DNA of 64,000 nucleotides, taken from contig OY735205.1 in the NCBI GenBank assembly GCA_963457665.1, positions 27,562,691 to 27,626,690 on the forward strand, written 5' to 3'. The notes beneath the pieces were generated by a model that saw only the letters and a list, made by a program, of their open reading frames with translations, searched no databases and was not told where the DNA came from. Made by a program: the position numbers and the translations under genes. Source of the stretch: Thysanoteuthis rhombus (Eukaryota; Mollusca; Cephalopoda; Oegopsida; Thysanoteuthidae). Positions within the stretch are counted from its first letter, which is position 1. Each line of letters starts with the position of its first letter. Below are positions 13,007 to 23,516 of the stretch, one piece after another.

Positions 13007-13650
13007 GTAATATCAACACTCCTACTGAGTTATATTTTTTAACCTAATTCTTATGCTTTATCATTTTAAGATGATGAAAAAAAACAGAAAAAGTGAATCC
13101 AATTGAAAAATTTGTATGAATATGTACATTTAGATAAAAATATAGTACAATAATTAATAGTACAATTTTTAACTTTTCCCCATGACCCCCTTTTTCACAT
13201 TAGTCCCTCCCCTTCCTACGTGAACCTTTTTCACATTGGTTGAACATCCTTTTTTACATTAGCCCCCTCCCCCTTTTTCTAACAGTGTGAAAAGTGGTAA
13301 TAAATGAATTTTAAAAACAAATTAAATCAAACACTGATTTCCATTTATCTATCTTTCTATTTCGTTTTTGGACAGTGATTTAAACCGCCCATCAGGGGGG
13401 TTATTTAGTCTAGTATGCATGATATATTCATATGTAAATAATCCTGTCATCTTTTAATGAGTACTATGCTAGTAAATCCATGATTAAGATGCAAACATGA
13501 CAAAGAAAAAAATGAACTTCGTTTCCAAAACAAAATCAGGTCATGCAAAATTTGTACTCAATTCAGATTGTTGTAATTGGTTTGCAGGTTAGAAACCATT
13601 AACCAAAACTGTCAACATAGTTTTCTTCAATTTTCAAGTTGATTTGGCTG

Positions 13651-13716
<66 letters not shown>

Positions 13717-13747
13717 ATATAATATAATATAATATATATATAATATA

Positions 13748-13784
<37 letters not shown>

Positions 13785-14192
13785 ATATAATATAATATAT
13801 ATATAATATAATATATATATATATAATATAATATATATATAATATAATATATATATAATATAATATAATATATATATATAATATAATATAATATATATAT
13901 AATATAATATAATATAATATATATATATATATATATATATAATATAATATAATATAATATATATATAATATAATATAATATATATATAATATAATATAAT
14001 ATATATATAATATATATATAATATAATATAATATAATATATATATAATATAATATAATATATAATATAATATAATATATAATATAATATAATATATATAT
14101 AATATAATATAATATAATATATATATATATATATATATATAATATAATATAATATATATACAATATAATATAATATATATATATATATATAT
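13651..14192. repeat. TATAA/TA satellite, about 540 bp
   Basis: The array alternates (TA)n with (TATAA)n pentanucleotide runs, giving ATAATATAATATAATAT blocks of 2-5 units separated by (AT)3-12. It consists almost wholly of A and T. Minus-strand frames of about 200 codons (YIILYYIYI) arise because the pentamer lacks TAA in that frame, and are not genes. Confidence 0.95.
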
Positions 14193-16158
14193 CGGATGCA
14201 TCAAGAATGAAAATTTCAGCATTTACTTATGTCTAGGAAGAAGTTGTTTTGGGTATTTTTTTTTTTCAAATCTCCCCCCCAAGTAATTTTTAGTGGATGT
14301 GTTCAATTTGCAATGTAAGTTTATGCTAAATTGGTCCTTCAGTGTACGTCATGCTGCATTCATGCTTGTTATTTGTAAGATACACTTTTTAGAGATCACT
14401 CTGCATACAAATGTTGGAGGAGTAACTCCTCCATTGATCAACCCTTTCTCTAATGTTTTAATTGCTCAACCCCAACACAGCATGCTGCCAAAAGACTTTG
14501 GTCATGTTTCTTTTGAGTAACTAAGCAGACCTGCTTTTGAATTTCTGTCTGAAGTTTGGATAAGAGGCCATAATATATTGTGAATTGCAGACCATTTACA
14601 GGAAATTAGATGCATCACATATCCTATTTTCCAGTCAGCTCTGGATAATTTGGATTTAATTACTGCCTAAGCATTTTCTGTTTAACCAGTCCTATGTGTG
14701 TAATTTGCTTTTTTTTTTCTCTCTTATGCATTCTGTTACTTAACGAGCATTTTCTTAATATATTTTTCTTCGGCTTTTATGGATCTTTATTCTGTGGCAA
14801 AAATAGAAGAAATGAATCAATATTTTTCACAAAATGTTTTTTCTCTTACAAAAAACCTTTTGTTCATTTCACAACAGCATAAAATGTAAATAGATTTTAC
14901 TTTTCGATTGCATTATTGTGTTGAAATTTATTTAAATTTTCTGGGCAATTTTGGTCTTCTTAAGAAGGCATCATTCTTCCAGCTCAACTATTTCTTCAGA
15001 ATTCTTGTGTCATTATTAACAACTAACTTGATGCAATAAGATCTCCATCATAAGGAAGGCAACACTTAATAACAATAACAAACTGAAATAGATATAAAAT
15101 ATCTACAGGATAAATAAGTTTAGCAAAAAGTTGTATAAATTCTGCATCAGACCTTTTAAGCTTATGGAGGATACATATTTCCCTGGCTATCCAAAAGTAA
15201 AGTACTCTACCTATGAAATATTTCATAAGCTGAAATGGTATCAAAGAAAAAAAGCAATGAACATTGATTTATATAGAAAAAAATGTTGAGTGTACCCAGA
15301 CCCCAAAAGTAATCTTACACCAGATTTCAGCAACGATTAACAGTGCGACAGATTGCAGAGAATTTTTTTTAATTGCATATAACTATGCAATATAAGCACA
15401 TAACTACAATAGAATTCCGCATCTATTTTTACATAAATAACAAAGCAGATTGTACTGTTTGACCAATACTTGAAATTTGCAAAGTTATATTTGAAATTTT
15501 TCAAGTTATATTTTTGAGGTGTTTTATGGTTATTTCTGCCACTTTAGTCGTATTTCTGCCTGTGGGGAAACCAAGATTCAGTTTACCATGGGGAATGCAC
15601 AATCAACAAAAATTTTATTGATCGTTATTGAACCTTCACTCATTATTCAGAAGATAATTTGATGTCACAAAAAACGTTTTTCTCTATTGTTTTCACCATA
15701 CTGACTGAAGTATGGCTGGAGGCTTGGGTCCTTGGGGGGACCTTTCCCTCCACTATTTTAGGCTCTCAACCCTCACCCTCAGCTATATCCATGTACACCA
15801 AAATCAATTGATTTTTATAAAACAGCTATTTAAAAAAAAAAAAAATTGGTGTATTAGTAGTATTATGATATTGCCTTTGGTTTATTTCCCCCTGAATTGT
15901 AAAACCAAGATGTGAATCATAGTGTAGATAAAACACATGCTATTCAGAACCAATATCTCAAATGCAAAATTATGTGTGGTTTGTAGCATAATTCATAATT
16001 TAAGCAGTTATTACCCATGAAAAAAATCAACGAATGCATTTGAATTTTCATGAGATGATATTTTGGAATAAAAAATGCTGTTGAGTATCCAACGTTATGA
16101 TGAAAAAAAGACAATCTGGAAACCAAGTTAAATGCTAAGTTATTTATTCATACTTTAG
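14193..16158. other. Unassigned AT-rich DNA, probable intron if the flanking exons are real
   Basis: No repeat family is recognised. The stretch runs into a CATACTTTAG acceptor at 16158. Confidence 0.4.
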
Positions 16159-16269
16159 GTGATATTTTGACCATGGGGGTGGACTCACTGCTTGGACTTA
16201 CTGAGAGTGATGAAATGTTGGCCCATAATCCAGAGAAACAGGCAGGGAATGGGGATTCTTATCTCAGTG
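16159..16269 (+). CDS. Candidate internal coding exon (111 nt)
   Basis: This short segment is clearly less AT-rich than its surroundings. An acceptor (TTTATTCATACTTTAG) ends at 16158. From 16159 only one frame is open; the other two stop within a few codons. It reads DILTMGVDSLLGLTES, then DEMLAHNPEKQAG, then NGDSYLS. The composition (acidic, Gly, Leu, Ser) is unlike random AT-rich frames. A GT at 16270 (AGTG|GTGATT) would end the exon with one nucleotide left over, exactly what the exon at 20860 needs (G + GG = Gly). The donor is weak; an alternative GTATGG at 16278 would leave phase 0. The protein is not recognised, and I have no homology evidence. Confidence 0.35.
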
Positions 16270-16284
16270 GTGATTTGGTATGGC

Positions 16285-16505
16285 CAAGTTATGTCTATGT
16301 ATTTGTGTGTATGTGTCTGTCTTTGAGAAGGCTATAGTATCTGTAAGTGTATGTTTTTTCTTGAAGTTGGTGTATGTGCTGGTGGTGTATGTCATGGTGA
16401 TTCTTTGCGTGTGAATAGGGGATCTGTATGTTTGTCAGTGCATGCATAGTGATATGTTGGTGGTGTGTGTGTGTCAAAGCAGTTTCTTGTGTGTGTGATT
16501 ATGGA
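16285..16505. repeat. Cryptic TG-rich simple sequence
   Basis: Irregular TGTGTATGTGTCTGT and GGTGTGTGTGTGT units. It is not a clean microsatellite and not coding. Confidence 0.7.
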
Positions 16506-16826
16506 TACTTACAAGTATGTTAGATGGGCTGAATCCACCGAATTCAAGCAAAATCACACACAGATACTAAAGCCTCTTCAAACAGAGACACATATTCATA
16601 CATATACAGTCCCAATAAAGTTCCTCCCTCTTTCATCTTGACACATGTCACTCCCACACTACCATAGATAAGAATCTCCATTGCCCCCCCCATTCCCCAT
16701 TTCTCTGAATTCTGGGCCATTATTTTAACATCCTCCATCCCCATCACAGGGAAAATATCACCACAAGTATGAATAAATAAATTATATGCGTATCCAACTT
16801 TGTTTCCAGATTGTCTTTTTTCACCA

Positions 16827-16828
<2 letters not shown>

Positions 16829-16891
<63 letters not shown>

Positions 16892-16925
16892 AATGTGTAT
16901 GTATGTATGTATGTATATATATTAT
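16829..16925. repeat. (CT)n(AT)n(GTAT)n compound microsatellite
   Basis: Twelve CT units pass directly into about 17 AT units and then GTATGTATGTAT. Confidence 0.92.
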
Positions 16926-17945
16926 TAGAAACCACAATGCAATTAAAACCACCTCAATCGACTTCCAAAAGAGATCTGTGGGACATATATTCTAGCAGTC
17001 ATAGAAACCTTGGGATATACATATATATGGGAATCTCGAAAGGTTTGAATGAGCCTATTGACACATATAAATTTAACCAGAGATGTATTAACTTAAAAAT
17101 TTCTTCACCTTCTGAAGCTCCCAAACAGTGACAAACACAAAATAAGACACCAAGCTGAAAACCTGGTAATTATCTCGAATAACCAATTCCTTGAGAGTCT
17201 TGATCTGCGCAGATGAATCTCTGTGTATGTCAGCTATCAAAAACCTTGTAGCACGAGGAGAATTGCACGTCTGCTTTTTTTGCATGGATTCAGAATTCCA
17301 AAACCAAACCTAATTGAAAAACAGAGAGAGAAAGAAAGAGGACTGCGTCAGTGTCCGTTATTCCAATCAGGCTTCACATTGCTATGTCTCGGTATGATTC
17401 TGTTGTTCTCTTTCGGCTCGTTTCTTGTGTGTTTGCATCCTGTTGAAGGCCTCATCTTCTTTTCAAACAGCCCCGCGCTCTCCTCCTCCTCCTGCCCCCC
17501 TTTGCCTTTGTTTCACGGCCGATCTTGCTAGGACACCTCATCCTCCCACCCAGCCCACTCTGGTGCATCCTCCCACCCTCTCAACCTTCTTCCTTCATCA
17601 ACAGCACACCAGATCGCTTTCCCCTTTTGTTGACATTGATTTTCTGTCTTCTGCAGAAACCGTCTTCATTACACTCAGCCCACTGATCTGGCACAATGCA
17701 ATTTAACTCTGAATTCCATTCAACGAAAAATGCAGATTTCAGTTTAAATCTAAATCTTTTCTCTCACTAAAGAAATGCTTACTGGCTTCAAATACTTTCA
17801 AGATTTTCTTATTAATTTCTGGACAATATTATTTATTATCTTCATATTAAATTCTCCATTTTTCCTGATTATTGTCTGAGTTTCTGAAATGAAGAATTAT
17901 AACTATCATACGCTGATTTAATTGGACTAGGGTCCTGATATTGTA
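16926..17945. other. Unassigned, with a C/T-rich stretch
   Basis: The part from about 17460 to 17640 is rich in CCTCC and CCCACC. It is followed by a strong-looking acceptor (TCTGTCTTCTGCAG at 17659) with one frame open for about 28 codons. No donor was found, and the phase does not fit the neighbouring candidates, so it is not called. Confidence 0.4.
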
Positions 17946-18290
17946 CACTCGGATAGTGTAATAGCTAAAATGTCTGCCTCACATGCAGAAGGTCCTGGGT
18001 TCAATTCCCGGTACAAGCAAAGGATGTAGAAAACTCACTATTAGGACAAATCTCCTTGTGCCTCCAGCAGCTAATTAAGTACACTCTAAGTTGTGTGATT
18101 AGGGTAGAGGTAACTCTTTGGTGGACTTGCATCTTGCCGAGGAAGTTGTCATAAAACTTGTCCCGGTCTCGACCATACTTGCAAGGATTACTAAACTGAT
18201 GCACGCAACAGAAACCGGGTCTTCGTCAGTGGCCATCATATTCCATAGCAGGTCATCTCTCAAGAGATGTGAGGCTTAAACAATAGTGAC
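17946..18290 (+). mobile_element. tRNA-Val-like SINE
   Basis: Positions 17948-18018 resemble a tRNA. An A-box region GATAGTGTAATAGC leads to an anticodon arm TCTGC-CTCACAT-GCAGA, with anticodon CAC (valine) and a perfect 5-bp stem. The T arm is GGGTTCAATTCCCGG, a near-perfect B box. The acceptor stem does not pair properly and about 270 bp of unrelated body follow, so this is a SINE head and not a working tRNA gene. The body includes AAACTTGTCCCGGTCTCG. The head retains better polymerase III promoter boxes than any other SINE here. Confidence 0.65.
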
Positions 18291-18820
18291 CCCTAATTAG
18301 TTAGTCATGTCTTGGCTGCTGTACCCTTGGGACTTCCTCAGGTGTCTGTCATACTTGGTAATCTTCTGGGAATTTCAATCCATGGGGGGGTGGATTGTAC
18401 CCGTTTCCACTGGCAATTCCAGAGGGTATCTCTTATCCGTTAATTCTTCCTAAAGTTGCTTCTTTGCTGTTTCCATTGAACCAGAGTATATAACTCTTTT
18501 GGACTGACCTGTTGTGATAAAAGTAAAATAATCTTTGCCCTTAATTATTCTTTATCTTCAAATCAGATTCTTCCATTTTTAATTAGTGGGGAGCAGGGGC
18601 ATAGCTGAAGGAGGAGATGGGGAGGAACCTCAAAAGCTTTATGAATAGTAGTTCAACTGCCGCGTTTCTTCTGACATTATTCTATAACATCTCACTTAAT
18701 GTTAGAGGAGGCCTTATGAGGAGCCAACTCCCCCACTCCAGCCCCTGAATTTCCGGCTACACCCTTGATGACTTACTCCAGATGATCTTCTCATGTTCCA
18801 TACCATAGGAGTTTGCAACC

Positions 18821-19050
18821 ATCACAGCCTTTCAACAGACCTTCCCCCAGATTCGCCAAACCTCTTGATCACCTGCGTTGTGGAGTTAGTAATTTTTTAA
18901 CCTCTTCATCATGCAATCTTTTTTCTTTTTTTTTTTTTTTTTTTTTTTTTACTAGCCATAATTTCATACATGATCTCTGGGATCTTCTTAAGCATGAACC
19001 TTTCTTGTGCACGTTGCATGGTTCTTTGTTTGCAAGCCAGTCAAAGCTAC
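18821..19050 (-). mobile_element. RTE LINE 3' remnant, interrupted by poly(T)
   Basis: The blocks CAGACCTTCCCCCAGATTCG, CCTCTTGATCACC, CATGATCTCTGGGATC and GCACGTTGCATGGTTCT follow the order of the RTE copies at 54 and 60 kb. A run of T's at about 18921-18950 sits in the middle, and the region between the RDH and LTWRDH parts is deleted. The (ATG)n tail is not clear. Confidence 0.65.
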
Positions 19051-19416
19051 TGTTTTTGTTCAGAATTCCCATGATTGACTTGGTGTGTGCAAAAGTTTCT
19101 AGCAAAAAAACATTTTCCAGCTCTGTATTCAGTCTCTATTTTTCCAAAGAGTGTGCTGGGAACTTTTGCACAAACCCAATGTAATGGGACCCAAATAATC
19201 TATTCATTCCAAAAAAAAATGAAAGTTTCTCATTTCAGAACCTCAGCCAACATAAAGTATGATTAAATAAACTATTTTAAAATAACAGCTGGTCTACATA
19301 TCAAGTATCAAATATTTTAATTTTGGTTGACTCTTTGGAGTGTAGTAAAATTTTTACTTTCTGAAGATCAAAATAAAATCATTCTTAGGTTATTTCTTTT
19401 TCTTTAAGCGAACGTT

Positions 19417-19790
19417 ATGGAAATCTGTTTTTCTTTGATGTTGACAGATGTGTCTTTCTATATATTTGTGATGGCATATGTCAGTGTATATAATTGTGGT
19501 TGTGTATGTCTGTATGTTTATCTGCAGATGGGTGTGTCTGTATGTATATTTGTAGGTGTGACTGTGTGTGTGTTTGTGGATGTGCCAGGGTATAGACTTT
19601 TGTGTGTGTTTGTGTATTTGTGACAGTGTCTGTACTTATGTGTGTGTATTTCCATCTGCGCGTGTGTGTATTTCCATATTTTGCTGGATGCACATTTGTG
19701 TATGTGATTGTGTTTATGTATGCTTGTACGTCCGAGTGTGCATGTGTGTGAGAGAGAGAGGTAGCTTAATATTTATCAATATGGAAAATT
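19417..19790. repeat. Cryptic TG/TGTA-rich simple sequence
   Basis: About 370 bp of irregular TGTGTATG, TGTCTGTATG and GTGTGTTTGTG units, ending in (GA)5. Frames on both strands rich in Cys/Val or His/Thr are artefacts of the repeat. Confidence 0.85.
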
Positions 19791-20129
19791 GAATTCTTGT
19801 AGAGGTTGTTAGTTAGTTTTGTATTAAAACACTTGGCAAAGGCATAAAACTTCATCCCTTTTTAATCTGTCCTGTTGACAGATATTCAAACAAAAAAGTC
19901 TTGTTCCTGGCATGACACAATAGTTCACAGAGAAAGGGCTGGACACTTGAGCAAACTTTTCTCTCATTACCTATCCAAACAGTGGCAATTAAAAGCTGTT
20001 ACTCCTATATTCAACCTCGTCAGGAATCAATCAGCCTGTGTATGTTGATATGCAAATGTGTGGCAGTGTGTAATTTTCAATGTTAGAACGTTTTGCAAGC
20101 ATCTATCTATACAAAGTTTCTCTGTCTGT

Positions 20130-20225
20130 AACAATGGACTCTTCCACTTGAAGGTAATGATTTTGCTGACAAAACTATGTGCTACCCACCATTTGAAACA
20201 GTGGAGACCTCCACTTTAACAAGTT
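20130..20225 (+). repeat. Repeat family G, copy 1
   Basis: It contains AACAATGGACTCTTCCACTT followed by an AAGGTAAYRATY block and TTTGAAACAGTGGAGAC. The same blocks occur in the segment at 21755-21840, about 1.6 kb away on the same strand, with clear divergence. The class is unknown. Confidence 0.45.
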
Positions 20226-20404
20226 CAGACACTCTTTAATAAACCTCAGATAAAAATGATAAGACATAAACATTGATTTACATAATCAACAGCTTTAAAG
20301 TAGTGAAAGATTGAGTCTTGAGGTGAGTAATGGAATGTGAAGAAACCTCTCGAACTCCGCAGAATCACAGATAGATATTTTTACAAAATGTAGTATAGCC
20401 TTCA

Positions 20405-20463
20405 GTGTATGTATGTATGTATGTATGTATATATTTGTTATGTGCATGTAAAAAATAAAAATA

Positions 20464-20520
<57 letters not shown>
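20405..20520. repeat. (GTAT)n, A-rich and (AT)n microsatellites
   Basis: GTATGTATGTATGTATGTAT at about 20407-20430, an A-rich linker, then about 23 AT units at 20471-20517. Confidence 0.92.
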
Positions 20521-20859
20521 ATCTTCTCTTAAAAACTCATCTAATAGAAATTCAAATATATCTATGAATTTTTTTCATGGGTTATAATTAGTCTTAAAAT
20601 AAGTACTTTTATTTATTTTTTTCTCTAATAGAGCGAGATTGAAAAAAAAATGCATTAAAATTATTTATGTTGTAATTGTTACATAAGAGAAATGATTGTA
20701 TTGGAATTAGATATACAAATATTGATTTTAAAAAATCGTGCAGATCAATTAACTGTTTATCAAACAGATTTTCGATAAAATCTCCAGAAGCTGAAAATGC
20801 TTTTAAGCTTTTACTCGATTTTTTTTTATAGCAATTGTATATTTTGTGTGTTTGTACAG

Positions 20860-20947
20860 GGGATTTTCAAAGAATAAAAAAAGCTTTTAATAGGCTAAGA
20901 AAACATGATCAATACTTTGAAGAGCAGCTTAGTGACACTTTTGGATG
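20860..20947 (+). CDS. Best candidate internal coding exon (88 nt)
   Basis: A T-rich tract ending TTTGTACAG gives a good acceptor at 20859. ATG|GTGAGT at 20947/20948 is a near-consensus donor. Between them only one frame is open; the other two stop after 5 and 9 codons. It reads DFQRIKKAFNRLRK, then HDQYFEEQLSDTFG, an amphipathic charged peptide that looks helical. It starts with two nucleotides (GG), which complete a Gly codon with the G left by 16159-16269, and ends with TG left over (Trp or Cys with the next exon). I do not recognise the protein. Upstream and downstream exons could not be fixed with confidence. Confidence 0.42.
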
Positions 20948-20952
20948 GTGAG

Positions 20953-20955
<3 letters not shown>

Positions 20956-20991
<36 letters not shown>
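20956..20991. repeat. (AT)18 microsatellite
   Basis: A clean AT run that starts within 10 nt of the candidate splice donor at 20948. Confidence 0.95.
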
Positions 20992-20995
<4 letters not shown>

Positions 20996-21661
20996 GGACA
21001 ATATGGAAAATAGTATATTAAATCAGGTTTATTATACTCACATTTTTTGACTTGGTCAAAATTGTTATTCTAAATGAAACAATATTGATAAATTGGTTTT
21101 TCCGAGTAAATTATGTCATATAATATCATAGAGCATAAGCTTATATGCTAAGTATTTTGAATCGTGTAGAAAACGAAAAATGGATCCATGTGATCAAAAA
21201 TTCCACTTTTCAAAATATTTAGCCTTTGTACTCATGCATTATGTTATTATGTAAGATTATTTACTTGAAAAAAACAAAACAAACCTTTCAACATTGTTTC
21301 ATCTAGAATGACTATTGTGTAAATGTATTAGTAGCGGAAGGAATTTTTGTTTTCAATGATGACATTATGGAAACAGTTGTGATAACCTACTGTTTTTGTT
21401 AAGTTCCATTGTAGAACATTTTCATGATGGGAATAACGTCACGTACAGAAACGTGCAAAGTCTCCAATAGAATGTTTCTACGGAATGAGGAATGTAATCA
21501 TACTCTTTTCATAAGAAGAAAGTTCGTTTGTTAAAGTGTTAATGCATATAAGCAGTAAAAAGGAGCGTGATCGAGATGCTTATACACACAAACACTTTGA
21601 CAATCTAACTTTCTTCTTATAAACATCCATAGAAACTTGCATATGCACATTACACATTTAT

Positions 21662-21664
21662 GTA

Positions 21665-21701
<37 letters not shown>

Positions 21702-21702
21702 G
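21662..21702. repeat. (GT)n(AT)n microsatellite
   Basis: GTGTGTGTGTGTGT followed by eleven AT units. Confidence 0.92.
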
Positions 21703-21754
21703 TACATACATGCTTTGAAAAGTATGATTTTTTTCCTCTTCTTAACGGTGTACA

Positions 21755-21840
21755 CTTCTGCTTAAAGGTAACAATCTCAGTGATAAAAATATTCCCTATC
21801 GAATATTTGAAACAATGGACTCTTCCAAGAAAAAGAGTTG
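21755..21840 (+). repeat. Repeat family G, copy 2
   Basis: Collinear with 20130-20225. TTAAAGGTAACAATCTCAGT corresponds to TTGAAGGTAATGATTTTGCT, and TTTGAAACAATGGACTCTTC corresponds to the TTTGAAACAGTGGA block. Confidence 0.45.
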
Positions 21841-21920
21841 TATAATATTAGGAAAATATTCATAGAAAATCAAAATTTATCCATGAATTTTGTCATGGGG
21901 ATATGGAGATTAAGTATGTT

Positions 21921-21921
<1 letters not shown>

Positions 21922-21985
<64 letters not shown>
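21922..21985. repeat. (AT)29 microsatellite
   Basis: A clean AT run, extending into an AAATATATATTG flank. Confidence 0.95.
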
Positions 21986-21987
<2 letters not shown>

Positions 21988-22048
21988 TATATTGTATGAT
22001 ATAAAACTTACTATATAATCCAACATCAAATATATCATTATCGTATGG

Positions 22049-22195
22049 TGCTCATAAAAATGGTGTATAGATCATTACTTCTGCCTTGAATCAGAGTACC
22101 TGTGCGCTCAGCCTAAAACCATTTTTGCTTCATAACACTTCGACCTAGTATCAGAGTGTGGTATATGTGTGCTCATTCAAAAGTGTGACATAGAT
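22049..22195 (+). repeat. Repeat family C, copy 1
   Basis: It carries ATAAAAATGG, a GATCATT block, CTTCTGCCTTGAATCAGAGT and ACCTGTGCGC. It matches 33986-34080 and 52624-52805. A second half-unit with AGTATCAGAGTGTGGTATAT follows. Similar ACCCGTCAAAAATGAC sequences are, from memory, common in mollusc genomes, but I cannot name the element. Confidence 0.5.
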
Positions 22196-22279
22196 TTAAT
22201 ATGTTGATACACAGTGCATTTTTATCTATTCATATATATATATATGTATATATAATGTAAATATATGGATTATTTTCTA

Positions 22280-22313
22280 CCTGATGATGCACACAAGCAT
22301 CATCTGGTCGAAA
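22280..22313. repeat. 11-bp hairpin followed by GAAA
   Basis: CCTGATGATGC and GCATCATCTGG can pair across a 6-nt ACACAA loop with one G-T wobble, followed by TCGAAAA. This resembles the CTGATGA...GAAAC hairpins at 26.1, 29.9 and 59.0 kb, but here the CTGATGA itself lies inside the stem. Confidence 0.55.
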
Positions 22314-22458
22314 AAAAAAATGGTAATTTTCATTTCTTTTTCTCAACATGAAATGTCTTTTTATTTGTCATCTCCTGCTGTTATTAATTACCAATAATAA
22401 TTGTTTGTCTCTTCTCTAATGCATTTTGTTTGGTGATTCTGGAATCAAAACATCAGGC

Positions 22459-22700
22459 TTTCTCTCTCTCTCACTTCATTTCCACTCTATCTCTCTCTCT
22501 CTCTCTCTCTCTCATTGCTAAGTCTTCTACTCATTACTTTTATTTTTGTCTTCTTGCTTTATGATACTTACAGAAGGGAAAGAAATCAGACCATTCTATT
22601 TGCTGCTGTTTTTAGTTTCTCAGTGTTTGCTTTTCTTTTTTTCTTTTTCTTTTCTTTTTCTTTTCTTTTTCTTTCCTTTTTCTTTTCTTTTGGATTCCTG
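22459..22700. repeat. (CT)n and (TTTTC)n pyrimidine tract
   Basis: (CT)n runs at about 22459-22513, and TTTTCTTTTC pentamer/hexamer units at about 22628-22690. Together with the 25-bp minisatellite that follows they make a strongly strand-asymmetric region about 800 bp long. Confidence 0.88.
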
Positions 22701-22825
22701 CTTCAATTTCACCAGTCTTCATTTTCTTGACACTTTGCACAAGAACAACACCTCATCAATCTCTCTCTTTCACTTGCTCCATTTCCCTTTCCCTCTTTCT
22801 CATCCCCTTCTCTTTCTCCCCCTCA

Positions 22826-23250
22826 TCTCTCTGTCTCCATTCCCCCCTCATCTCTCTGTCTCCATTCCCCCCTCATCTCTCTGTCTCCATTCCCCCCTCA
22901 TCTCTCTGTCTCCATTCCCCCCTCATCTCTCTGTCTCCATTCCCCCCTCATCTCTCTGTCTCCATTCCCCCCTCATCTCTCTGTCTCCATTCCCCCCTCA
23001 TCTCTCTGTCTCCATTCCCCCCTCATCTCTCTGTCTCCATTCCCCCCTCATCTCTCTGTCTCCATTCCCCCCTCATCTCTCTGTCTCCATTCCCCCCTCA
23101 TCTCTCTCTCTCCATTCCCCCCTCATCTCTCTGTCTCCATTCCCCCCTCATCTCTCTCTCTCCATTCCCCCCTCATCTCTCTCTCTCCATTCCCCCCTCA
23201 TCTCTCTCTCTCCATTCCCCCCTTATCTCTCTCTCTCTATTTCCACCCTC
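22826..23250 (+). repeat. 25-bp minisatellite, about 17 units
   Basis: The unit is TCCATTCCCCCCTCATCTCT plus CTGTC, repeated at an exact 25-bp period. Units in the 5' part all carry CTGTC, while most units from about 23100 on carry CTCTC, so variants are polarised along the array. Because 25 is not a multiple of 3, all three frames cycle. The serine/leucine/proline-rich frames of 176-262 codons are repeat translations without a gene context. Confidence 0.95.
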
Positions 23251-23435
23251 TTTTTGAAATTTTGCGCTCATACTCCTCTCAATGAGTATGGAAAAATTTT
23301 TGGTGGTAGGGATTCTTTGAAAATCTCCCCCTGAATGGATTTTTGGTTGAGGGGGGGGGGGGTCGTTCAATTTTCAGCTTGTGTTCAATGCCAGTCAATC
23401 TAGTTTTTTTTTCTGTTTTTTAATTTTATGACCAG

Positions 23436-23516
23436 CACCACCACCACTGCTTTATTTACCAGATAAAAAGAAGTGTACATGGGTGGCTGAGATTCATAAT
23501 TTCCCTAGGAATGCTA
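23436..23516 (-). repeat. Dispersed repeat family F, copy 2
   Basis: Reverse complement of the block at 896-976 (CATTCCTAGGGAAATTATGA in minus orientation). Immediately upstream is a T-rich run and a G11 run at about 23351-23361. Confidence 0.5.

Noticed and set aside
13599..14222. 207-codon minus-strand frame
   Set aside because: TATAA/TA satellite; repetitive YIILYY peptide with no other support.
17660..17748. Strong acceptor TTCTGTCTTCTGCAG followed by an open frame (NRLHYTQPTDLAQCNLTL...)
   Set aside because: No donor found before the stop, and its starting phase does not fit the exons at 16159 and 20860. It could still be a terminal exon of something else.
17948..18018. A functional tRNA-Val gene
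   Set aside because: The acceptor stem does not pair and a SINE body follows directly.
22546..23334. 262-codon serine/proline/leucine-rich frame that looks like a repetitive secreted protein
   Set aside because: It is the 25-bp minisatellite read through; all three frames are open and cycle, and the non-repeat flanks show no coding signal.
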